A DNA stretch of 49,616 bases from assembly GCF_002243385.1 (NCBI RefSeq), contig NZ_CP016199.1:1771030-1820645 (forward strand), written 5' to 3'. A model generated the notes under the pieces. That model worked only from the letters and a program-made list of their open reading frames with translations. It was not told where the DNA came from and did no database searches. This DNA comes from Mogibacterium pumilum (GTDB taxonomy: Bacteria > Bacillota > Clostridia > Peptostreptococcales > Anaerovoracaceae). The position numbers and the translations under genes were made by a program. Below, piece by piece: positions 25,976 through 35,984 of this stretch. Every line of letters begins with the position of its first letter. Positions within the stretch are counted from its first letter, which is position 1.

Positions 25976-26395
25976 ATGAAGAATTTCAAGGATTTATTTC
26001 ATAACACCAATGACATTGTAATCGCAATTATAATCGTCATGATGGCAGCAGGTGTTATAGTGTGGCGTTTCAACGTAATTATGAAATACCCACAGGTTCT
26101 TGCAAGTCAATCGAACCGCAAGCAATCTGAGGAAACTCTTAACGCGGCCTCTACACTCAAGCACGGTAGCGCATTTAAGAATGGTGTCCTCAAGAAGAGC
26201 GTAAGTGTTACCATCAATGGTGGCGGCGAGGCAGATGTATCTGAACTCATTGATAAGAATCTTTTCACAGATTATAAGCAGTTCGCAGCCGATGTAAAGG
26301 CACAGGGACACGATGTATCAGATATAGATGCGGGCACTTATTCGTTTAAGAAGGGTGCATCTGTTGAGTCTGTAATTTCAGACTTGGTAGGCTAG
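25976..26395 (+). CDS. Small membrane-anchored MltG-like protein
   Basis: 139 residues from ATG 25976 (AAGGAGAATTTAGA before it). One TM at about 13-35. The end, DIDAGTYSFKKGASVESVISDLVG, resembles the LysM-like entry module of the YceG/MltG endolytic transglycosylases, but the catalytic domain is absent. Short stand-alone relatives are often labelled MltG-like in Clostridia. It is 18 nt ahead of the nicotinate phosphoribosyltransferase gene and co-transcribed. Confidence 0.6.
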   Translation: MKNFKDLFHNTNDIVIAIIIVMMAAGVIVWRFNVIMKYPQVLASQSNRKQSEETLNAASTLKHGSAFKNGVLKKSVSVTINGGGEADVSELIDKNLFTDYKQFAADVKAQGHDVSDIDAGTYSFKKGASVESVISDLVG

Positions 26396-26413
26396 GAGTA
26401 CAGGAGACAATCA

Positions 26414-27859
26414 ATGCTTGATAATTACAACTTAACGATGCTGACGGATTTCTACGAAATCACCATGGCTAACGGCTATTTCCATTCGGACGTGCGCGAC
26501 TATGAAGCGTGTTTTGACATGTTCTTCCGCAGAGTTCCTGACCACGGTGGATACGCGATTATGGCGGGACTCGAGCAGGTAATTGAGTATCTCAAGAAGC
26601 TGCATTTTACAGAGGAAGATATAGAGTATTTGCGTTCAAAAGAAATTTTTAGCGAAGAATTTCTAGACTACTTGCGAGACTTCAAATTCACCTGTGATGT
26701 ATGGGCTGTTCCCGAGGGTACTCCGATATTCCCTCACGAACCGATTATCACGGTAACTGGTCCGCTGATTCAGGCGCAGTTCATTGAGACGTTTATACTT
26801 CTCACTGTTAACCATCAGAGTCTCATCGCGACTAAGGCGAGCAGAGTTGTTAGAGCGGCTCAGGGAAGACCTGTTATGGAGTTTGGTTCCAGAAGAGCAC
26901 AGGGTGCATCTGGAGCTATCTACGGAGCTAGAGCAGCTTACATCGGCGGATGCGCTGGAACTGCTTGCGCAATCGCAGATAGAGACTACGGGGTTTCGGC
27001 TCTCGGAACTATGGCGCACAGCTGGGTGCAGACATTTGACAGCGAATACGAGGCATTCAAGGAGTACACTAGAATATATCCTGACAATGCCGTTCTACTC
27101 ATAGACACTTATAACGTTCTAAAGTCAGGACTTCCGAATGCTATCAAGGTATTCAAAGAGATGAAGCCTGCCAAGATGGGCGTTAGAATCGATAGCGGAG
27201 ATATCTCGTATCTAACGAAGAAGACGAGAGAAATCCTAGATGCAAATGGTCTTGAGGACTGCGATATCGTAGTTTCCAACTCTCTTGACGAATGGTTAAT
27301 CAGGGATATCATTCTCGAGGGTGCGAAAATTAACTCATTTGGAGTTGGTGAACGACTTATCACAGCTAAGTCAGAACCTGTATTTGGCGGAGTTTATAAG
27401 CTCTCTGCTATCGAGAACAAGGGTGTGATGGTTCCGAAGATGAAAATATCAGAGAACGTCGAGAAGATTACCAATCCAGGCTTCAAGAAGGTATACAGAT
27501 TCTTTGACAAGGATACCGGTAAGGTTATGGGCGACCTCATCGCACTCCACGAGGAAGAAGCTCCAACTAGAGACGGTGTTGAGATATTCGATCCAAATGC
27601 TATCTGGAAGCGCAAGAGGCTGACTAACTTCACTGTTAAGGAATTGATGGTAAAGATATTCGACAAAGGCGAGTGCGTATACGAGTCGCCTGATCTCGAG
27701 GATATCCGTGCATATTGCCTAGAGCAGATTGAAACGCTCTGGAGCGAGATGCTGAGATTTGAAAATCCTCAGACGTACTACGTTGACTTGTCCAACAAGC
27801 TGTGGACAATGAAGCATGAGCTGCTTAGCAAGTATAATGATTTGCCTAACGAAAGATAA
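26414..27859 (+). CDS. pncB: Nicotinate phosphoribosyltransferase
   Basis: 481 residues. NLTMLTDFYEITMANGYF, MEFGSRRAQG, GTMAHSWVQTF (with the regulatory/catalytic His), LLIDTYNVLKSG and VRIDSGD mark the family. It converts nicotinate and PRPP to nicotinate mononucleotide with ATP hydrolysis, the committed step of the Preiss-Handler NAD salvage route. AGGAGACAATCA lies before ATG. Full length with nothing missing. Confidence 0.95.
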   Translation: MLDNYNLTMLTDFYEITMANGYFHSDVRDYEACFDMFFRRVPDHGGYAIMAGLEQVIEYLKKLHFTEEDIEYLRSKEIFSEEFLDYLRDFKFTCDVWAVPEGTPIFPHEPIITVTGPLIQAQFIETFILLTVNHQSLIATKASRVVRAAQGRPVMEFGSRRAQGASGAIYGARAAYIGGCAGTACAIADRDYGVSALGTMAHSWVQTFDSEYEAFKEYTRIYPDNAVLLIDTYNVLKSGLPNAIKVFKEMKPAKMGVRIDSGDISYLTKKTREILDANGLEDCDIVVSNSLDEWLIRDIILEGAKINSFGVGERLITAKSEPVFGGVYKLSAIENKGVMVPKMKISENVEKITNPGFKKVYRFFDKDTGKVMGDLIALHEEEAPTRDGVEIFDPNAIWKRKRLTNFTVKELMVKIFDKGECVYESPDLEDIRAYCLEQIETLWSEMLRFENPQTYYVDLSNKLWTMKHELLSKYNDLPNER

Positions 27860-27882
27860 GCCCTCCAGAGATATTGGGATAC

Positions 27883-27927
27883 AAAAGTGACTGTCACGCA
27901 ATTTAGGTTGCAGTACAGTCACTTTTT
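27883..27927 (+). terminator. Intrinsic terminator of pncB
   Basis: Perfect 12-bp stem AAAAGTGACTGT/ACAGTCACTTTT, 20-nt loop, T run. Confidence 0.85.
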
Positions 27928-28085
27928 ACAATTTATTGCATATTCGGCTCACACCTAGTTAAATTTATACTCATCTGTCAATAAATTACTACCTATCACA
28001 AAATTATGAAGTTTCAAGCATCCACCTATATTATTTGCTACATTATGGATATTGGGCACAGACGTAATAGCTGAGCCGTAAGAAT

Positions 28086-29804
28086 CTAATACAGATAATC
28101 CTCGGTTAGATGCGATTTCCTCACCATTTCACCATATAGTTTCGAATTTTTCAATAGCGTGTCATGATTGCCGGAATCGACAATTTTTCCATCATCCATA
28201 ACTATAATCTTATCTGCCTTTTCGATTGACTTCATTCTATGAGATACGATAATTACAGTTTTACTTTTTATCAACTTATTTATGCTACTTTGAATTTCCA
28301 TCTCATTATCTACATCAAGAGAAGCGGATATTTCGTCAAGAAGTATTATAGGTGCATCCTTTAGGAACGCTCTCGCTATCGAGATGCGCTGTCTCTCTCC
28401 ACCCGACAGCTTTGAACCGTTTTCACCTATTATAGTTGCATATCCGTCAGGCAGCTTTGCAGCTATCTCATCTACATTGGCAAGTTTTGCAGCTGCAAGC
28501 ACTTCTTCGTCAGTTGCATCCTTGCGACCAAGTCTGATGTTTTCCATTACACTGGTATTGAAGAGTTCAACATTTTGGAACACAATCGATATTTTGCTAA
28601 ATAACGAAGCTGTGCTAATCGACTTTATATCTTCCCCACCAACCGTGATTTCACCCTTGTCATAATCATATAGACGAGAAAGCAATCTCAACACAGTAGT
28701 CTTACCGCAGCCGGAAGGTCCTACTATCGCAGTAACGGCATCTTGTTCAGCTATAAAACTTGTCCCGTTTATGACCTTATTGTCTCCATATTGAAATTCA
28801 ACATTTTTAAAGCAAATATCATAATTTCTTATCTCTTTATCTTCACCTGCCTGTGTTTTTTCATCCATCAGATCCCTGATTCGCCCAAAGCTGTCTTCAA
28901 AGAAAAACATAGTCATAATGAATTCGGATAGTGCTGCATACTGATGAGAAATCGTCGTTACTGCCATAAGATAGCCTACATAGTATAAAAGACTGATACT
29001 GCCTTTAGCATATAGTGACGCACCTATAACTGCCACCAGAACAGGACCCAAAAGAGGTACAACCCTTATGATTGCATTGTTAATTGCCATTGTAAATTCT
29101 GCAGAAATATGAATTTTTTCTGAGCTTTCAAGCTTTGATGCTATATCCGCTCTAACCTCATCCTGTAACGAATAACTCTTAATTTCCTGCTGCATTTCAA
29201 ATGCATTTTGAAATGCATTTGAATTTTCGAGAAGACTCTTGTAATATACCTTAATCTTTTTTGTCTGAAGATTTTTGGTAATAAACAAAAAGGCAAATCC
29301 AAGCCATATTGGCATGACAACCGCAAGCCCAAGAATCAAATTACCGATACACATCATTACAGTTATAATAACAAAAAAGACTGCAAACCCTATACTTTCC
29401 GGCACAGCGTGAGATATAGCCATCTCGATATTATTTACATCCATCATTATGGTCTGCGATAGGTCTGAGAGATTGTGCGTAGAGAAATATGACAGCGGTA
29501 GCTCTTTAATCTTCTTTGCAAGCTCTATTCTGAGGTTTACACTTTCCTCATACGTAACGTCATATGTGAGCTTGTATTCTCTGGCCGTAAGTAAATACAT
29601 TACAATTGCCACCGCGGTCAAAATTCCCATATAAAAATATAAAGACTTTAACCTGCCTGATATCAAATCGTTAAGAAACATGAAGACAACACCCGGCGGC
29701 AATATGAATGATACATACTTGAAAAATGACGATCTAGCTGCCCTCATCATATTATCTATGCCTTTATCAGTAAGGGAAAAATATCTTTGCAATTTATGTT
29801 TCAT
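28086..29804 (-). CDS. ABC transporter half, TM and ATPase fused (partner B)
   Basis: 572 residues from ATG 29804 (GGAGGATATCGTA before it; the start overlaps the upstream stop as TAATG). N-terminal six-TM exporter-fold domain to about 320, then a nucleotide-binding domain with Walker A GPSGCGKTT, signature LSGGE and Walker B IILLDEISAS. The fold is that of type IV ABC systems, but its place directly behind ECF importer genes suggests uptake, as in the YbtPQ/IrtAB siderophore importers that use this fold. Substrate not determined. It likely pairs with the next gene. No terminator is evident after it. Confidence 0.85.
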   Translation of the reverse strand: MKHKLQRYFSLTDKGIDNMMRAARSSFFKYVSFILPPGVVFMFLNDLISGRLKSLYFYMGILTAVAIVMYLLTAREYKLTYDVTYEESVNLRIELAKKIKELPLSYFSTHNLSDLSQTIMMDVNNIEMAISHAVPESIGFAVFFVIITVMMCIGNLILGLAVVMPIWLGFAFLFITKNLQTKKIKVYYKSLLENSNAFQNAFEMQQEIKSYSLQDEVRADIASKLESSEKIHISAEFTMAINNAIIRVVPLLGPVLVAVIGASLYAKGSISLLYYVGYLMAVTTISHQYAALSEFIMTMFFFEDSFGRIRDLMDEKTQAGEDKEIRNYDICFKNVEFQYGDNKVINGTSFIAEQDAVTAIVGPSGCGKTTVLRLLSRLYDYDKGEITVGGEDIKSISTASLFSKISIVFQNVELFNTSVMENIRLGRKDATDEEVLAAAKLANVDEIAAKLPDGYATIIGENGSKLSGGERQRISIARAFLKDAPIILLDEISASLDVDNEMEIQSSINKLIKSKTVIIVSHRMKSIEKADKIIVMDDGKIVDSGNHDTLLKNSKLYGEMVRKSHLTEDYLY

Positions 29805-31546
29805 TACGATATCCTCCATTCGTTTGCCTGATTATATAAATTCTGCAACCTCTTATAATTGCTGTCTCTGGACATAAGCTCTTCATGAGAACCTCGTTCA
29901 GACACTTTGCCGTCTTCAACAACTAGTATTTCATCAACATTTCTGATGCTGGAAAGCCTATGCGCTATCATAATCACAGTCTTCCCTTCCATAAGCTTGG
30001 AAAAAGCTTGCTGCATTTCATATTCATTCTCCGGGTCGCTGGCAGCACTTGCTTCATCCAGTATAATGATTGGTGCATCCTTAAGAATAGCTCTTGCAAT
30101 TGCAATCCTTTGTGTCTCACCACCTGACAGATGAACTCCTTCAGCTCCGATAATTGTGTTTTCCCGATTTTCAAATTTATCGAGTATGCTTCCGCACATT
30201 GCATAATCAAGTGCGAGCATAACTTCTTCGTAGGTGCAATCCGGTTTTCCCATTCTGACATTCTCATAGATGCTGGTTTTGAACAATCGGGCGTTCTGAA
30301 ATACAAATGCAATCTCATGTTCAAGTATTTCACTCGTATACTTGATAATATCCACACCACCGATCTTAAGCACACCACTTGATACCGGGTAAAACCCTGA
30401 TACGAGTTTAGCGATAGTTGATTTACCGCTACCTGACGAGCCTACCAAAGCATATTTCTTACCGCCGACAAGCTTCAAACTAAAATTCTTTAGAACATCT
30501 ACTCCCTCTTCGTACCTAAATGTCACATCCTCAAATTCAATATCATGCCCTGCCATTACCGGAGTTTCACCATGATTTAGCTTATTCTTATCCATTTCTT
30601 CAAAAAGGTTTTCAAGCTTATCAATCGCATCCTTTGCTAATTCGAAATTCTTACTGAAAAACATCACCTTCATAAATGCGTTCATCAGAAGCCCGGAAAA
30701 AGATGCAAAGAAGACGACAAGACTTACCACTTCACCAATGTTAGATGTATCAGTAAGCATACGAAAAGCAACAGGAATGATTAATGCAGGTAAGCACAGC
30801 ATACATATTTGAAATATGACATATGGTCTTTTACACATCTGGCACTGTCGGTTTACTACATCAGAATATTTGATAATTGATTTATAAAGTCGTTCGAACG
30901 ATTCAACAACCATATCAAATATCTTGATTACCTGTATTCCTCTCACATATTCAACCGCCTCGGAGTTGATATCCTCCAAGGATCCCATGTAGTCCTTCAT
31001 CATATCTCGGTCAGAGTACATGAATTTGAAGCATATACACGCAGCAATTATCGCCAATATTATCAAGATTCCCACATACTTGCTCACCATGAATGACAAG
31101 ATAATCAAGCATATTGGAAACAGTACTGCATTTACAGAGTCCGGCAACATATGAGCTACAATTGTATGCGTGTTTGCAGAATTATCATCTATGATTTTTC
31201 TTGTGCGCCCCGACGGATTCATATCGAAGAATGAAAAAGATGCATCAAGTAATGAGTTTAGACCCTTCTTCTTCATATTTGTTTCAATCCTGAAAGCAAA
31301 TAGATGACTGCATATGAGTGCTCCCAGATACACGACTATATATATAATCGTAGTTGTAAATATGAGATAAGATAGCTTGCTGATCTGTATTTTATTTGCA
31401 TCCCTCGTTATCTCATCCAGCATCTTCCACAGAAAATAGTAAGGAACAAATGACAATATAGTTGCTGCTCCGGAAAGCAACATAGCTATAATCATGCAGG
31501 TTCTGCGTTCCTCAGCGTATCCGAATAACTTCCTAAAAACATCCAC
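29804..31546 (-). CDS. ABC transporter half, TM and ATPase fused (partner A)
   Basis: 580 residues: six-TM domain (1-310, with SFFDMNPSGRTRKIIDDN in the first coupling region), then an ATPase with Walker A GSSGSGKST, signature LSGGE and Walker B IIILDEASAASD. The ribosome site GGAGGTG lies inside the last codons of the S-component gene. Same length and order as partner B, so a heterodimer is expected. Confidence 0.85.
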   Translation of the reverse strand: MDVFRKLFGYAEERRTCMIIAMLLSGAATILSFVPYYFLWKMLDEITRDANKIQISKLSYLIFTTTIIYIVVYLGALICSHLFAFRIETNMKKKGLNSLLDASFSFFDMNPSGRTRKIIDDNSANTHTIVAHMLPDSVNAVLFPICLIILSFMVSKYVGILIILAIIAACICFKFMYSDRDMMKDYMGSLEDINSEAVEYVRGIQVIKIFDMVVESFERLYKSIIKYSDVVNRQCQMCKRPYVIFQICMLCLPALIIPVAFRMLTDTSNIGEVVSLVVFFASFSGLLMNAFMKVMFFSKNFELAKDAIDKLENLFEEMDKNKLNHGETPVMAGHDIEFEDVTFRYEEGVDVLKNFSLKLVGGKKYALVGSSGSGKSTIAKLVSGFYPVSSGVLKIGGVDIIKYTSEILEHEIAFVFQNARLFKTSIYENVRMGKPDCTYEEVMLALDYAMCGSILDKFENRENTIIGAEGVHLSGGETQRIAIARAILKDAPIIILDEASAASDPENEYEMQQAFSKLMEGKTVIMIAHRLSSIRNVDEILVVEDGKVSERGSHEELMSRDSNYKRLQNLYNQANEWRIS

Positions 31547-31547
31547 C

Positions 31548-32138
31548 TTACACCTCCTTAAAATGCTTCCTAAGTATAAAGTAGCCTAAGTAAACACCTA
31601 TGATTGCTAAAATGAATACCATCACTGTGGAAATTGCACCCCACAAACCTGCAGAATATTTAATGTGCATATCCATTTCAGCACTGCTCTGTCCTTTTTC
31701 AATCCAATATTGCTTAAAGCGACTAACAAAGAATGTTGCCGGAATAATTGCACCCCAAGCCTGACCAACGTGCATAACACCTGATGCCAGCGATACCTTT
31801 TTTACACTGACATCCTTACCATCTCGTGAGGCGATAAGGTCAGCAATAATAGCCATACCGATAGATGTTATATACCACGGAATATATCCGGCTCCAATGA
31901 GTGTAAAGCACGCCATAATTAAAACTGTCATAATGGTGTACTGCCACATTTTGCCGAGCTTTCTGGACATGAAATAGATTAAGGTTCCGGAAAAAATCGA
32001 GCATATACCAGGGCTTATAGCGTGTCCAAACGCACCCAGCGGTGTGATTACGAGCATTGCCAACATATAAATAATGAAATACACGGCAGTCAGTAGTGCA
32101 ATAAGAATAAAATCTTTAGTCTTTAATTTATTGTTCAT
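31548..32138 (-). CDS. Trep_Strep/MptD-type ECF S component
   Basis: 196 residues from ATG 32138 (GGAGGTTTTTT before it). It overlaps the end of the ATPase gene by 11 nt. Five to six hydrophobic segments; the opening KTKDFILIALLTAVYFIIYMLAML and the GAFGHAISPGICSIFSGTLIYFM region match the Trep_Strep family of putative substrate-binding S components. The family's substrate is not firmly established to my knowledge. Located between the ECF ATPase and the ABC pair. Confidence 0.8.
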   Translation of the reverse strand: MNNKLKTKDFILIALLTAVYFIIYMLAMLVITPLGAFGHAISPGICSIFSGTLIYFMSRKLGKMWQYTIMTVLIMACFTLIGAGYIPWYITSIGMAIIADLIASRDGKDVSVKKVSLASGVMHVGQAWGAIIPATFFVSRFKQYWIEKGQSSAEMDMHIKYSAGLWGAISTVMVFILAIIGVYLGYFILRKHFKEV

Positions 32139-33540
32139 AAAAAACCTCCATCTTCTCAAAAGCTTTATTTAACCGTTCTATGTTCTCCTCGTCCAAATAG
32201 AATGATTCTTGTACACATCCATCTGTCAGATACATCACCTTATCTGCAACATTTCTTATAAATTCGTAGTCATGCGAAATGATTATTATCGCGTGATTCT
32301 GCTTCATCGATTCCAATAACCTAATTACGTTATACATCGAATTCTTATCCAACCCACTGGTAGGCTCGTCCAGAACAATCACTCTATTGTCACTTACCTT
32401 GCTTATAGCCATCTGCAGTCTTTGCTTCTGTCCACCGCTGAGACTGTGAGGATGAGCATCTCTATGATCGTACAAACTCAATTCCTCCAAGGCATTCAGA
32501 TTAATTTCCTTATCCATGTTACTAATCTCAAGCTCCTTGAGACACGATGCTCCGAACAGTTGATAATCTGCATCTTGCATTATATATAGTGCTTGTCCAT
32601 CAACTTCTATATTGCCACTATCCGGTTTCACAACTCTCGAGATAAGTCTGGCCAACGTTGTCTTGCCTGCACCATTTACACCGATGATGGTCGAAATTTC
32701 GCCGCGTCTAAACTCCGCATCAACATTTGTAAGAATTCTTTTATAGGAAACCTTCTCAAGCATTACATCGATTGAATTCGACCTTGCAATAATTCGTTCT
32801 CCATAATCTTCTTCAAACAAGTCCACAGCTCTTGCTGCGTAACCACCATTGAAATACGCCTCTTCACTATCATATTCAGTTACTGTATTATCATTAAGAA
32901 GCAGAACGGTATCAATCAGTCCTCGTAAATAAAAGCATCGATGATCCGCAACCACAACGGTTATCCCCTCTCGTTTAAGTTCTGCGAGCTGCCTTCTCAA
33001 ACGCATGGCATTACCGTAGTCAAGATTTGCAGATGGTTCATCAAATATGACAATGCGCGGATCCATAATCAGAGCGGATATTAGAGCCAACATCTGTCGT
33101 TCCCCTGAAGAAAGTTCAAATATATTACGGTTTAGCAAGTATCTAATGTTATATTTGTCTGTGATATCTCCGAGTCTTTTTTCCATCTCTTCTTTAGTTA
33201 TCCCAAAGTTTTCCATCGCAAATACAAGCTCAGCTGTGGTATCAGTAGTGAAAAACTGACTGCGTGGATTCTGAAAAACATTACCGATAATACGACTTCT
33301 CTCCACCATGTTAAGATCTGACTTACCATCAATAAGCAATTCTCCGCTTACCTTTCCCTCAATAACTTCCGGAATCAGACCGTTAATTATATTTAGCAAA
33401 GTAGATTTACCTGAACCGCTTAATCCAGAGATAAAAACTATATTTCCTTCCGTAAGTTTGAAGTTGACATCCCGAAGTACAGGCATTTTTTCTCCTTCAT
33501 ATATAAACGAAAGATCTTTAGCTTCTATAACACTGCTCAT
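32128..33540 (-). CDS. ECF transporter ATPase, two fused ATPase domains
   Basis: 470 residues. First domain: Walker [10 protein letters not shown] (39-47), signature LSSGE, Walker B IVIFDEPSANLD. Second domain: Walker A GVNGAGKTT (287-295), signature LSGGQ, Walker B VIVLDEPTSGLD. Fused A1-A2 ECF ATPases form the motor with the T component. The second half's Q-loop region carries MQDADYQLFG, as in ECF ATPases. The start overlaps the T gene stop by 4 nt (ATGA). Confidence 0.9.
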   Translation of the reverse strand: MSSVIEAKDLSFIYEGEKMPVLRDVNFKLTEGNIVFISGLSGSGKSTLLNIINGLIPEVIEGKVSGELLIDGKSDLNMVERSRIIGNVFQNPRSQFFTTDTTAELVFAMENFGITKEEMEKRLGDITDKYNIRYLLNRNIFELSSGERQMLALISALIMDPRIVIFDEPSANLDYGNAMRLRRQLAELKREGITVVVADHRCFYLRGLIDTVLLLNDNTVTEYDSEEAYFNGGYAARAVDLFEEDYGERIIARSNSIDVMLEKVSYKRILTNVDAEFRRGEISTIIGVNGAGKTTLARLISRVVKPDSGNIEVDGQALYIMQDADYQLFGASCLKELEISNMDKEINLNALEELSLYDHRDAHPHSLSGGQKQRLQMAISKVSDNRVIVLDEPTSGLDKNSMYNVIRLLESMKQNHAIIIISHDYEFIRNVADKVMYLTDGCVQESFYLDEENIERLNKAFEKMEVFYEQ

Positions 33541-34220
33541 ACAAAACCTCCCACGATCACGATTAAGCCAATTGTTCCGAAAATAAACAGGATATAGTCG
33601 ACTTTGTGAAAGTTGTCGGCAAAATAGCTAGTTCTCTTCTGATCTGAAGCTATTCCTTTGGTAAGTCCGGCTGCAGTAAGTTCCGAGCTCAAGCTTACAC
33701 ACCTAAAAAGCTGTGGCACAAGCAAGTATTCGAAAGTACGAAGAGGATTTAGCACTGAGAATCTTACTCCTCTTATGTGCATAGCCTGTTTGATTATTAG
33801 GAATTCTCTCCTGAAAGTAGGTATATAACGAATTGTTACTGTCAAGCCAATAATGAATATTTTGGGCAGATGCAGCCTCTGTAGTGCTGACAATATCTCA
33901 GATGAGTTATAATCAGTAACAATTAATATCGCTATGAGTATGCAAGGCAGGAAACACATCGTCATTTTAAGCATCGCTCCAAAAACGCTACTATGCAGAT
34001 ATAGGACATTAATCATATAAATCAGTACAGCAACACCTAACCACAGTACAGATTTAAAAGCAGTCTTATATTTGCCCGCAATAAATAACGCTATATATCC
34101 AAGACATAAGCCCAGAATAATACTTTTATCTGAAGGAAATATCATAGTAACAATCGGGATAACCGCATTGATTATGATAAGCGTCAGCGGGTTTATTCTT
34201 TTTCGCCTACGCTTTTTCAT
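33537..34220 (-). CDS. ECF transporter T component (CbiQ/EcfT family)
   Basis: 227 residues, five or six TM segments. The two coupling-helix motifs are visible: QAMHIRGVR (classic Ala-Arg-Gly) and SSELTAAGLTKG, where Leu-Thr-Lys replaces the usual Arg. First gene of the five-gene import operon. The ribosome site is weak (GGATGTGGAAAA before ATG). Confidence 0.88.
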   Translation of the reverse strand: MKKRRRKRINPLTLIIINAVIPIVTMIFPSDKSIILGLCLGYIALFIAGKYKTAFKSVLWLGVAVLIYMINVLYLHSSVFGAMLKMTMCFLPCILIAILIVTDYNSSEILSALQRLHLPKIFIIGLTVTIRYIPTFRREFLIIKQAMHIRGVRFSVLNPLRTFEYLLVPQLFRCVSLSSELTAAGLTKGIASDQKRTSYFADNFHKVDYILFIFGTIGLIVIVGGFV

Positions 34221-34332
34221 TTTTCCACATCCATTTGTTCTGTTAACAATAATTCAGACATACTCTCTCCATGTGCAGTTGCAACAAATCATCGACCTCT
34301 CATATCGGTTAGACGTAACTAACTTACATATC

Positions 34333-34361
34333 AGTATAAGCCTGTTCCAACATAAAAGCAA
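34333..34361 (-). promoter_or_regulatory. Promoter of the ECF/ABC operon
   Basis: On the minus strand TTGCTT (34356-34361), 17 nt, TATACT (34333-34338), leaving a leader of about 105 nt before the T component start. Confidence 0.55.
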
Positions 34362-34448
34362 TATTTCTTGCATTTCATTTTAGTCGACGTAATTTTAATA
34401 TTAAGGTTGTATCATTTTTGTACTATTTTTTAAAATTTAAAAAATATG

Positions 34449-34477
34449 TTGTGATTTTTAATAAAATATGCTATGCT
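34449..34477 (+). promoter_or_regulatory. Promoter of brnQ
   Basis: TTGTGA (34449-34454), 17 nt, TATGCT (34472-34477) in A+T-rich DNA, about 43 nt before ATG. No T-box or other leader structure fits in the short untranslated region. Confidence 0.6.
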
Positions 34478-34519
34478 CTTTATTAAATTTATACAAATTA
34501 TTTGAAAAGGGGACAAAAA

Positions 34520-35878
34520 ATGGATAAGAAATTCACTATGAAGGAATACGTAGTTCTAGCCTCCCTCCTCTTCGGACTATTCTTCGGAGCAGGTAATCTG
34601 ATTTTCCCAGCACTTATGGGACAGATGGCAGGCAGTCACACAGCAGCGGCAACTTTCGGCTTTATCATTACAGGAGTGGGATTACCACTGCTCGGTATTA
34701 TTGCGATTTCCTTATCACGTAGTGAAGGTCTCTATGACCTAGGATGCAAGGTGTCGAGACCGTACAGCTTGTTCTTTACGTGTCTACTATACCTTACTAT
34801 AGGACCTTTCTTCGCACTTCCTAGAACCGCTACTGTACCTTACTCTGTCGGAGTAGTTCCAGCAGTTGGCAAGGACTCTCCAGTAGTGCTCGGAGTTTTC
34901 TCCCTATGCTTCTTCGCAGTAGTTCTATTCTTTGCGCTAAGACCGTCAAACATCCTTACTAACGTTGGTAAGGTTCTCAACCCACTATTCCTTGCATTCC
35001 TTGCAGTTCTAGTCGTTATGTGCTTCGTTAAGCCAATGGGTTCCGTTTCAAGTGCTGCTCCAACAGGTGAGTACGTAGCTCACCCATTCTTCAGAGGCTT
35101 CCTCGAGGGATATAACACAATGGATGCCCTTGCATCACTTGCATTTGGAATCATCATCATCAACGCAGTTAGAAACCTGGGTGTTAAAGAGCCTAAGAAC
35201 ATCGCTAAGTCCACAGCACTTGCTGGTGTAGGATGCGCACTGCTTATGGCTATTATCTACCTAGCTCTAGTAGTTGCAGGTGCTCAGTCAAGAGGAATCT
35301 TCGAAGTACAGCCAGATGGTGGAACACTTCTCAACAAGCTAGCTAGCCACTACTTTGGCGGCGTAGGCGGAGTATTCCTAGCGCTAATGATCACTCTAGC
35401 TTGTCTCAAGACAGCTATCGGACTTGTAACTGCATGCGCAGAGACATTTGGCGAGATGTTCCCTAACAAGCTTTCATACAAGGCTTGGGCGGTAGTATTC
35501 ACAGTTATCTCGTTCACATTTGCAAACTTCGGACTAGTTAAGATTATCGCTTACTCAATACCAGTACTGATGTTCTTATATCCGCTAACTATTGTTATCA
35601 TACTAGTCAGCCTCATCGGTGGACTGTTCAACTACCACACAACAGTTTACAGATGGTCAATCGGATTCACTATGGTGCCTGCTTTATTTGACGGTCTAAA
35701 GAGTCTTCCTCCAGAGACTATCTCTGCACTACACCTGGAAGGATTCATCAAGTCAATTGGAGGTTTCCTACCACTATCCGATATCGGAATGGACTGGGTT
35801 GTACCAGCAGTAGTTGGATTCGTAGTAGGACTTGTGCTATATGCAGTGAAGTCCAATAAGACTCAAGCAGCAGCTTAA
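34520..35878 (+). CDS. brnQ: Branched-chain amino acid:cation symporter BrnQ
   Basis: 452 residues from ATG 34520 (AAAGGGGACAAAA before it). About 12 TM segments; LASLLFGLFFGAGNLIFPALMGQMAG and PRTATVPYSVGVVP are LIVCS family signatures. It takes up leucine, isoleucine and valine with Na+ or H+. Monocistronic, with clear promoter and terminator. Confidence 0.93.
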   Translation: MDKKFTMKEYVVLASLLFGLFFGAGNLIFPALMGQMAGSHTAAATFGFIITGVGLPLLGIIAISLSRSEGLYDLGCKVSRPYSLFFTCLLYLTIGPFFALPRTATVPYSVGVVPAVGKDSPVVLGVFSLCFFAVVLFFALRPSNILTNVGKVLNPLFLAFLAVLVVMCFVKPMGSVSSAAPTGEYVAHPFFRGFLEGYNTMDALASLAFGIIIINAVRNLGVKEPKNIAKSTALAGVGCALLMAIIYLALVVAGAQSRGIFEVQPDGGTLLNKLASHYFGGVGGVFLALMITLACLKTAIGLVTACAETFGEMFPNKLSYKAWAVVFTVISFTFANFGLVKIIAYSIPVLMFLYPLTIVIILVSLIGGLFNYHTTVYRWSIGFTMVPALFDGLKSLPPETISALHLEGFIKSIGGFLPLSDIGMDWVVPAVVGFVVGLVLYAVKSNKTQAAA

Positions 35879-35910
35879 CTAATTCAGATAAACTTAACAG
35901 CAAAACAAAG

Positions 35911-35945
35911 CTCCCTTTGAGGTTTTCCTTCAAAGGGAGTTTTTA
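35911..35945 (+). terminator. Intrinsic terminator of brnQ
   Basis: Perfect stem CTCCCTTTGA/TCAAAGGGAG, 9-nt loop, then TTTTT. Confidence 0.85.
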
Positions 35946-35984
35946 TATCTTAGTAACTTAATTAATTGTTTCCGTGCCAGATAC

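Noticed and set aside
27945-28078. CGGCTCA/TGAGCCG inverted repeat bracketing the pncB-ABC spacer
   Set aside because: Only seven bases with a 120-nt gap; expected by chance and no mobile gene between.
29160-29230. Short repeat with ATGCATTT motifs inside the ABC gene
   Set aside because: Explained by a repeated Gln-Asn-Ala-Phe coding stretch in an intact gene.
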